From Candidatus Solibacter sp. (GTDB taxonomy: Bacteria; Acidobacteriota; Terriglobia; Bryobacterales; Bryobacteraceae), in NCBI GenBank assembly GCA_026394025.1, contig JAPKZC010000787.1, positions 3,020 to 8,805 of the forward strand: 5,786 nucleotides of DNA. Reading direction: 5' to 3'. The notes beneath the pieces are model-generated. The model was not told the DNA's origin. It worked only from the letters and a program-made list of their open reading frames with translations, and searched no databases. This document shows positions 1 through 5,161 of this stretch, piece by piece. Within the stretch, counting starts at the first letter, position 1. Every line of letters begins with the position of its first letter. A program made the translations under genes and the position numbers.

Positions 1-900
1 AGTCTTGACGATTGACAGAAGCTCCCGCTGTTCGGCACTCAGACCCGTGTCCAGCACCAGGTCGGTCATGCCCAGGATCCCGTTCATCGGCGTGCGGATT
101 TCGTGGCTCATGTTGGCCAGGAATTGGCCCTTCAGCCGGGCGGCATCCTCCGCTATTTCCTTTGCCTCGGCGAGTTCCTGGTTGAGCCGCATCAACTCAT
201 GCGTGTGGCGGGATGTCTGCTCCACCATGGTATTGAATCGTTCGCCGAGTATCCCCAGTTCATCGTCGCTATCCAGCCTTACCCGGATGGAGTAATCCTT
301 GCTGTCGGAGATGGATTGGGCCACCCGGGCCAACTCCAGAATTGGGTCCGAAATTCGCCGTTGCAGCCGGCGGGATGTCAACAGTGCCGCCAGCAACGCG
401 ACGCCCAACACCAGTCCGGCAATTCCGAGGAATTCAAACAGACGGTGGCGCAAAGCATCCAAACCCGCGTAGAGGCAGATCTTTCCCACCGCCTCGCCTT
501 CAGAGACAAGTGCCCGCGTCAGGATCATGCGGCTCGTCTCGAAGCGCTCGCCGTTTTCCGCCGGCCGAGGGTCGGCCGGCGCGTTTGCGCGATCGCGGGT
601 ATATCGAGTGAAGACCTGGCCCGAGCGATCGTAGATATAGGCGCGCTCAATTGAGGGTTCCGCGCGCAGGGCGGCGAGGGTCTCGGCGGCGGACCGCGCA
701 TCCCCGAACAGCAGTGCGGAGGTGGCGTTCGCCCCAACAATCTGCGCCTGTGTGGCAACCGTATCGCGCAAGGCGGACTTGTACATCACGTATTCCCAGA
801 CCACGAAGGCCCCGCAAGCCAGCGAGAGCGCGATCATGCTGCTAATCATGTGCGAAACGGTCAGCTTGGTCCGAATTCGAGAATTCCGGGGCGTGTCCAT
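1..900 (-). CDS. CHASE8-HAMP sensor histidine kinase, 3' part cut off by the window edge
   Basis: Inner-membrane sensor kinase; the first 300 residues are visible and the gene continues left of base 1. Residues 15-35 form a first membrane helix. Residues 42-150 are a periplasmic domain resembling CHASE8, the sensor of YfiN/TpbB: note IVGANATSALLFGDA at 54-68 and the IYDRSGQVFTRY stretch at 89-100. A second helix spans about 155-175. HAMP follows at 176-230 with P186 and DELG at 213-216, then a coiled helix, then HisKA from about 257 with SHEIRTP and phospho-acceptor His266. The ATPase domain and any receiver domain lie outside the window, so hybrid status is unknown. The ATG starts one base after the stop of the YfiR-family gene, with GGAAGG at 906-911 five bases upstream, so it is translated as part of that operon. 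By analogy with YfiN, the YfiR-family protein next door probably controls it. Kinase identity is secure; the CHASE8 call rests on remembered family sequence. Confidence 0.93.
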   Translation of the reverse strand, partial: MDTPRNSRIRTKLTVSHMISSMIALSLACGAFVVWEYVMYKSALRDTVATQAQIVGANATSALLFGDARSAAETLAALRAEPSIERAYIYDRSGQVFTRYTRDRANAPADPRPAENGERFETSRMILTRALVSEGEAVGKICLYAGLDALRHRLFEFLGIAGLVLGVALLAALLTSRRLQRRISDPILELARVAQSISDSKDYSIRVRLDSDDELGILGERFNTMVEQTSRHTHELMRLNQELAEAKEIAEDAARLKGQFLANMSHEIRTPMNGILGMTDLVLDTGLSAEQRELLSIVKT

Positions 901-901
901 C

Positions 902-1477
902 TCAGCCTTCCGGCTCCAGTACACGCCGCGCCAGTTTCAATAGTTGAGAGCTCAGTTCGATGTTGCGGCGTTTGGCCGCGGCCTGGTTCACATCGAATCG
1001 GACTTTGCCTTGCACCATGATGAAGTTCACCGCGGCGCCCGCACGGGCAGTGCTCTCCGTATCGCCCACCGTGAGAACGGAGCGAACGGCCAGGCTGCTG
1101 ACTAACTCGCCCGCCCGGCCTGACTCGGAGGCGCAGATGAAAGCCACATGAACGCTCTTGAGCGCTTTCAGATCGCTCGTTCGCACGATCACAATGGGCC
1201 GCCCGCGCACCGTTCGGTCGCGAACCGCTTCGTCCAGCGCGGCGCCAAACGGATCGTCCCCAATCACCGCCAGCACGATGGGCGCACTCGGGTCGGACAA
1301 CGGCGATGCGGGCGGCCAATCCGTGTACTTGACCAGGTTGTAGAGAAAGACCGCTTTGATGGCGTACTCCGGGGCGGCCGCGGGCCGAATCTCCGCGACG
1401 GCGCACATGCCGCAACTCCAGGCAAATACCGGGACTAGCAGTAGCATGCGCATGAAAGCCAACTCTGGAGCCATCAT
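902..1477 (-). CDS. YfiR family periplasmic protein (DUF4154)
   Basis: A 191-residue exported protein. The N-terminus has a signal peptide (hydrophobic run MLLLVPVFAW at 11-20, likely cleavage after CAVA at 28). The rest matches the YfiR/DUF4154 family: YAIKAVFLYNLVKYTDWP at 38-55, an IVLAVIGDDPFG strand at 67-78, AVNFIMVQGKVRFDVN at 149-164 and LSSQLLKLARRV at 175-186. In Pseudomonas, YfiR is a periplasmic inhibitor of YfiN, whose CHASE8 domain resembles that of the kinase downstream here, so this protein probably regulates that kinase. The start chosen is the first ATG of ATGATG, whose first ATG overlaps the TGA of the upstream TonB-dependent receptor by four bases, implying translational coupling. 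No clear ribosome site precedes it; an ATG at 1453 would give a more compact signal peptide and is the main alternative. The mature part has a single cysteine (Cys115). Confidence 0.92.
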   Translation of the reverse strand: MMAPELAFMRMLLLVPVFAWSCGMCAVAEIRPAAAPEYAIKAVFLYNLVKYTDWPPASPLSDPSAPIVLAVIGDDPFGAALDEAVRDRTVRGRPIVIVRTSDLKALKSVHVAFICASESGRAGELVSSLAVRSVLTVGDTESTARAGAAVNFIMVQGKVRFDVNQAAAKRRNIELSSQLLKLARRVLEPEG

Positions 1478-3591
1478 GGTATTGAGCGCGAGATGCCCAG
1501 GACCAGGTTCCTGCCGGGTGCATCGATTCCGGAACCGTGCCAGCGGTATGCTTTGTTCGTCAAGTTCTCGAGCCCGATGGTGACCGTGCCCAACCCTTTG
1601 ATCGGCACACCGCCCCGCAGATTGGCCGTGGCGAATCCCGGCGTGCCGCCGGGACGGATTCTCGGGTCGGATCGATCCGAAGGCGACAGCCGGTGCTGCG
1701 CGCCGGCCAGGGCCGTATAGGCTTCCAGCCAGCCACCGCTGCGGTGCCTCCAGCGCTGGCCGAAGATTCCCTTTAAGGGAGGAATTCGCGTCAGCGGGGT
1801 CCGGTTTGCCGTATCGTCCCCGTGCGTCCACGTGATATTGCCAAACATCGTAGCGGCATCCACGACACGCCATTCCGCCTCCACCTCTCCGCCGAATATC
1901 CGGGCCCTGCCGATGTTGTCGCGCCGGTAGATATTGAGTTCCCCTTTGTCCGCTACGCCGTTGCCGTTCAAATCCAGGAATGGCAGGCCGGCGAAGGTGG
2001 CTGGGACGCGGTCGATCAATCCCCGATAGTTGCTCAGGAAGTAGGACGCGGTGCCGCTGAACTTGCGGTGGCCGAACTTCAGTCCGGTTTCCCAAGTGCC
2101 GCTTTTCTCCGGTTTCAGCGCCGGGTTGGGAATCTCAAAACGAGCCCCGGAGACTCCCACGAATCCCTCGTCATTGAGATTGGGGGCTCGAAAGCCTTTC
2201 GAGAAACCCAGGTGGAATCTGGTGTGCGCCCCCGCCCGGACCGAGAGAAACGCACTTCCGGTGAGATCCCGAAGGTCGTTCGTGATGCTCACTGTACCAG
2301 TGCCGGGGTCATTCAGCGTGCCATGGATCCCCACTGTCGTGTACCGGGCACCGAGATTCAGAGCCAGCGGGCCGAGCACCTGAACCTCGTCCTGCAGGAA
2401 CACCGCCCGGTTGTCATAAGTGCCGCCGTTGGGGACGTTGCCCGGAAGTGGACGGATCACCCCTGTAGTCCGATTGAAGTCTTCGCGCGAACTGGTCATG
2501 CCGTCGCGGTCGATATCGAAGCCATAGGTCAGCACGTGGCGCGACCCCAGGTGGGAACCCATATCGAGCGCCACGCCCCGCGTATTGGTCCGGTCAAAGT
2601 AATGGGATCGCACGGCTGGAGATGCTGCCGAAACCGTGCGCAGATTCTCCATCTGCGTCTCGTACCGGCCGCGAACCTCCAGCCAGTCCACGTGCGGAGC
2701 GGCTCTGTCCAGGTGATACGTGAGTTGCGCCACGTCGCGCTGCATCGGGTCCCAACAGTATTCCAGATTGGCGCCGGAGAGCATCAAGTCGCTTCGGCAG
2801 ACGTCGCTCTGGCGCACCCGCGCCAAAGAGAACGTGAGACGCTGCCGGTCGCTCGGCGCATACGCGAAACGCATGTCGCCATCCAGTTCGCCGTAGCCCG
2901 AGTGGGCAACCTGTCCGGTTCCGCGCCCCGCGCGTAGATCTCCGAAATTCTTGCCGCTCACTCCACCGGTGGCACTCAGGTTCTTCCAGCCGGCCGTCAG
3001 CCGCGCCCGGGCACTCACCCCCCGATCGGCGCTCGAGAAACGCGTAAACAGCTCGCCCGAAACGGCGTGAGCGGACTCTTCCGGGTGCGGTGCCCTGGTA
3101 ATGACATGGATCACGCCCCCCAGCGCGTCCGACCCGTACAGCACGCTGCCAGGTCCGCGAATCACCTCGATCCGCTCCACCTGGCCGATGTCGATGGTGT
3201 TTAGGTATTGATTCGGGCCCAGCCGGTAGTAGCCGCTATTGAGCCGCACGCCATCCACGAGGATGAGGATCCGGTTACCCACCATGCCATGAATGATCGG
3301 AGATCCTCCGCCGTAGTTCGTCTCCTGTACCGTCACGCCCACCAGTTCGTTGAGGGCTTCTGGTACGGTTCGGAAGTTCTTCCTGCGCAGTTCCTCGCCC
3401 GTGATCACCGACATGGCGCGCGGAGAATCGAGTTGGCGCTGGTCGTGTCGCACCGCCGAAACGGCTTTCACCTCCAGCAGGTCCTCAATCCCGAGGTCCT
3501 TCAATTTCCCGACGCCTGACGGAGTCTCATCCGAACCCCGAGCGTTCCACGCAATCAATATTGCGGCAATTACGAGTACACGGCTCCTCAC
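1474..3591 (-). CDS. TonB-dependent outer-membrane receptor linked to YfiR and a sensor kinase
   Basis: A 705-residue outer-membrane gated channel. Signal peptide at 1-19 (VLVIAAILIAW core). A short KLKDLGIEDLLEVKAVSAV segment at 29-47 precedes the plug at about 55-166, with SVITGEELRRKN, ILVDGVRLN at 110-118 and ERIEVIRGPGSVLYGSDALGG at 139-159 as hallmarks. The beta-barrel fills the rest, with FRAPNL at 467-472 and YRWHGSGIDAPGRNLVLGI at 682-700 near the end. The substrate cannot be told. Oddities are an EF-hand-like loop at 540-551, a close cysteine pair (C265, C279), and a C-terminus ending SIP rather than the usual aromatic residue. I chose the GTG at 3591 because the signal peptide follows at once; an in-frame ATG at 3699 would add an arginine-rich stretch that looks non-coding and would overlap no other gene. 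The ribosome site is weak for either start. It is the first gene of the operon with the YfiR-family and kinase genes. Confidence 0.93.
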   Translation of the reverse strand: MRSRVLVIAAILIAWNARGSDETPSGVGKLKDLGIEDLLEVKAVSAVRHDQRQLDSPRAMSVITGEELRRKNFRTVPEALNELVGVTVQETNYGGGSPIIHGMVGNRILILVDGVRLNSGYYRLGPNQYLNTIDIGQVERIEVIRGPGSVLYGSDALGGVIHVITRAPHPEESAHAVSGELFTRFSSADRGVSARARLTAGWKNLSATGGVSGKNFGDLRAGRGTGQVAHSGYGELDGDMRFAYAPSDRQRLTFSLARVRQSDVCRSDLMLSGANLEYCWDPMQRDVAQLTYHLDRAAPHVDWLEVRGRYETQMENLRTVSAASPAVRSHYFDRTNTRGVALDMGSHLGSRHVLTYGFDIDRDGMTSSREDFNRTTGVIRPLPGNVPNGGTYDNRAVFLQDEVQVLGPLALNLGARYTTVGIHGTLNDPGTGTVSITNDLRDLTGSAFLSVRAGAHTRFHLGFSKGFRAPNLNDEGFVGVSGARFEIPNPALKPEKSGTWETGLKFGHRKFSGTASYFLSNYRGLIDRVPATFAGLPFLDLNGNGVADKGELNIYRRDNIGRARIFGGEVEAEWRVVDAATMFGNITWTHGDDTANRTPLTRIPPLKGIFGQRWRHRSGGWLEAYTALAGAQHRLSPSDRSDPRIRPGGTPGFATANLRGGVPIKGLGTVTIGLENLTNKAYRWHGSGIDAPGRNLVLGISRSIP

Positions 3592-3714
3592 ATTGCCACA
3601 TATCGGCCGGTTTTCGTAGTAACAACAGGGTTGCCGGGCGGCGGTGCGTCGATTGTGGGCTGAACGGCCAGTGCGGCGGCTGCCGCGCCTGTCGCCCAAG
3701 CGCCACGCTAGCCC

Positions 3715-3912
3715 CTAGACTTTTTCCACTTTGACCACCTCGGGGACATCCGCGGCGGCATCCGCCTTTTCCGCATCGCCTTTCAACGCAGTCTTAAAAT
3801 TGCGAATCCCTTCGCCCAGCCCTTTGGCCAACTCCGGGATTTTCTTCCCCCCGAAAAGCAGCACGGCGATCCCGAGGACCACCAGCAGTTCCGGGAAACC
3901 AAGTGATGGCAT
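3715..3912 (-). CDS. tatA: Sec-independent protein translocase subunit TatA/TatE
   Basis: A 65-residue TatA-family protein, which oligomerises in the inner membrane to let folded twin-arginine substrates across once TatBC has bound them. The N-terminal helix (LLVVLGIAVLL, 9-19) carries Glu8 at the position where TatA proteins have a polar residue. The FG hinge is at 20-21, followed by GKKIPELAKGLGEGIRNFKTALKG, the amphipathic helix, and a charged tail rich in Asp, Glu and Lys. The length is short but normal for the family; TatB would be longer with a different hinge. The ATG has a good ribosome site (GAGAGGT, about 6 bases upstream). tatC is not in the window, so this is a detached tatA gene. 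It is divergent from the MCE gene and shares a 74-base promoter region with it. The receptor gene downstream on the same strand is 123 bases away. Confidence 0.95.
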   Translation of the reverse strand: MPSLGFPELLVVLGIAVLLFGGKKIPELAKGLGEGIRNFKTALKGDAEKADAAADVPEVVKVEKV

Positions 3913-3940
3913 CCGATTACCTCTCTATCCAGACGCTTTC

Positions 3941-3977
3941 ATTGTAACCCGCGCGGCCACATCGCTCGCGGTACAAT
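3941..3977. promoter_or_regulatory. Divergent tatA / MCE promoter region with mirrored TACAAT boxes
   Basis: Between the two divergent starts lies an imperfect inverted repeat. The left arm is attgtaacccgcg (3941-3953) and the right arm is cgcggtacaat (3967-3977), pairing except for a two-base bulge. The outer six bases of each arm read TACAAT outward, which is five of six to the sigma-70 -10 consensus. The left one would drive tatA with a start near 3934, giving a 20-odd-base leader that contains its ribosome site. The right one would drive the MCE gene with a start at about 3984-3987. No good -35 hexamer is seen at 16-18 bases from either box, so an activator or weak promoters are possible. 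The inverted repeat is observed; promoter function is inferred. Confidence 0.45.
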
Positions 3978-3986
3978 CCGAAGTGA

Positions 3987-5006
3987 ATGCCGTCCCCTCA
4001 GCAGGTGAATTGGGCGAAGTTTCGCGCTTCCGCCGTGATTCTGGCGGGACTGCTGATCTTGGGGACGGTGGCTTTCCTGCTCACCGGGGGCACCTTCTTT
4101 GAGCCCAGGACTCTTATCTACCTGTACCTGCCGGATGCCACCGGCGTGGCGGCTGGCTCTCCGGTGCGCGTGGATGGCATTGGCGTCGGCAAGGTCACCC
4201 TGGTGGAGCTTTCCGGCTCCAATGAGCCCAATCGCGTGGTCAAAGTCACCATGAGCATTGAGCGCCACCGCCTGACCAGCATTACCGATGATGCCACCGC
4301 TGAGACCACTTCCGATACCATCATCGGCGATAAGTTCGTCGATGTCACCAGCGGATCCGGCGCCAGGCACCTCTTGCCGGGCGGCGAACTCCAGTTCAAA
4401 GGCTCCGGAGATTTGATGCAGCGCCTGGATCTCGCCCAGTTTCAGCAGCGTCTCCACGTGATCGAGGTCCTGCTCGACGACATCGAGCAGGGCAGAAGCC
4501 CGCTCGGTGAATTCATCATGGGCGAGACCATCTACAACGACCTGCGCCGCAAGGTCACCGAGTTGCAGCGCGGCATCCACGTCGCCGCCGACACCACCAC
4601 GGCCGTCGGCCAGGCGCTCTACACGGACTCCCTCTACCGCAAGGTCTCTCAGCCTTTGCGCCAGTTGGACGAAAGCCTGGCACGCCTCCAATCGGGGCAG
4701 GGAGCCGGCGGAGCTCTGCTGCGCGATACCCGGCAGCATGAGGAGGCGCTCGCACAGATCGCCGGCCTGCGGCGCTCCATCCGCAACCTCCACGGCGCCG
4801 AAATCATGACCGGGGAGCGCTCCTATGACGATTGGACGCGGCAGGTGGCCGCCATCATCCGCCAGGTGGACCAGTTCAACGCGGGACCGGCGCTCACCAC
4901 ATCGGCCGCCTACGACAACCTGCGGGGAATGGCCGGGGAACTCCAGGTCACCACGAAGGAGTTTCGCGAAAACCCCCGGAAATTCCTCCGGATTAAACTG
5001 TTCTAG
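3987..5006 (+). CDS. MCE/MlaD family lipid-transport protein
   Basis: A 339-residue protein anchored in the inner membrane by one helix (residues 15-33) with the bulk in the periplasm. Residues 42-138 form an MCE domain: ATGVAAGSPVRVDGIGVGKV at 51-70, a strand ending VVKVTMSIE, and IIGDKFVDVTSG at 112-123 followed by LLPGGELQF. MCE proteins form hexameric rings that shuttle phospholipids or other lipids between membranes, normally with an MlaE permease and MlaF ATPase. After the MCE domain come about 200 mostly helical, charged residues likely to form the coiled tube or needle seen in longer MCE proteins. The C-terminus is FRENPRKFLRIKLF. No mlaE or mlaF neighbour is visible, so the ABC partners must lie elsewhere. 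The ATG lies 9 bases after a TACAAT box with only a poor ribosome site (GAAGTGA abutting the start). Family call firm; substrate unknown. Confidence 0.92.
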   Translation: MPSPQQVNWAKFRASAVILAGLLILGTVAFLLTGGTFFEPRTLIYLYLPDATGVAAGSPVRVDGIGVGKVTLVELSGSNEPNRVVKVTMSIERHRLTSITDDATAETTSDTIIGDKFVDVTSGSGARHLLPGGELQFKGSGDLMQRLDLAQFQQRLHVIEVLLDDIEQGRSPLGEFIMGETIYNDLRRKVTELQRGIHVAADTTTAVGQALYTDSLYRKVSQPLRQLDESLARLQSGQGAGGALLRDTRQHEEALAQIAGLRRSIRNLHGAEIMTGERSYDDWTRQVAAIIRQVDQFNAGPALTTSAAYDNLRGMAGELQVTTKEFRENPRKFLRIKLF

Positions 5007-5011
5007 CGGCC

Positions 5012-5038
5012 TTGACACCATCGGAAGATCATTATAAT
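5012..5038 (+). promoter_or_regulatory. Sigma-70-type promoter for the right-hand TonB-dependent receptor
   Basis: TTGACA at 5012-5017 and TATAAT at 5033-5038 are both exact consensus hexamers, separated by 15 bases. That spacing is shorter than ideal; the overlapping TAATAT at 5035-5040 gives a 17-base spacer with four of six matches. The site begins six bases after the MCE stop codon, in an AT-rich patch that stands out from the GC-rich surroundings. It points at the receptor gene starting at 5162, leaving a leader of about 115 bases. Confidence 0.65.
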
Positions 5039-5057
5039 ATCGTTACCTATAGCGATA
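5038..5057. repeat. Inverted repeat over the predicted transcription start
   Basis: TATCGTTA (5038-5045) and TAGCGATA (5050-5057) pair at seven of eight positions around a four-base centre. The repeat starts at the last base of the -10 box and covers the expected first transcribed base, a typical place for a repressor site. It has no T-run and is too AT-rich to be a good terminator for the MCE gene. The operator role is inferred only from position and symmetry. Confidence 0.4.
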
Positions 5058-5161
5058 AGCTTCGGTGATTTTGATGGTCTTGTCTCCGCCATACGCAGGA
5101 ACTTCCTGACCCTGCCCGGCTGCGCCAGCGGAGTCCGCTCGCTCGACGTTAGGAGGCCGTA
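5046..5161 (+). promoter_or_regulatory. 5' leader of the right-hand receptor gene, with AGGAGG ribosome site
   Basis: This gene-free leader runs from the expected transcription start to the receptor ATG. It has two exact odd palindromes: CAGGAA-c-TTCCTG (5096-5108) and AGCGGA-g-TCCGCT (5127-5139). As RNA each would form only a four-pair stem with a five-base loop. A strong ribosome site AGGAGG (5151-5156) sits five bases before the ATG and fixes that start. A 12-codon frame at 5074-5109 (MVLSPPYAGTS and stop) has GGTGA five bases upstream and could be a leader peptide, but so short a frame may be chance. I recognise no known riboswitch. Confidence 0.4.

Noticed and set aside
1478..2095. Upstream in-frame extension of the YfiR-family gene to an ATG at 2095
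   Set aside because: The extension overlaps the receptor barrel in another frame and reads as low-complexity, arginine-rich sequence. The signal peptide begins right after the ATG at 1477, which fixes the real start there or at 1453.
1822..2937. Long plus-strand open frame (371 codons) across the receptor gene
   Set aside because: It lies opposite the receptor. The translated sequence has no recognisable domain and is the sort of stop-free shadow common in GC-rich DNA, whereas the opposite strand gives a clear TonB-dependent receptor.
3592..3699. Receptor start at the ATG at 3699
   Set aside because: It would put an arginine-rich, cysteine-containing 36-residue stretch ahead of a good signal peptide, which would then be internal. 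The GTG at 3591 is more plausible, although neither start has a strong ribosome site.
3592..3714. Spacer between tatA and the receptor as a cobalamin riboswitch
   Set aside because: On the minus strand GCAGCCGCCGCACTGG loosely recalls part of a cobalamin riboswitch. There is no B12-box sequence and the 123-base space is too short for the full fold. I also see no gene and no hairpin with a T-run here.
3939..5021. Long minus-strand open frame (360 codons) across the MCE gene
   Set aside because: It is antisense to a clear MCE protein and has no signal peptide, domain or ribosome site of its own.
5055..5070. Stable UUCG tetraloop hairpin (AAGCTTCGGTG)
   Set aside because: Only two base pairs can form next to the loop, so it is not a credible terminator or structured element.
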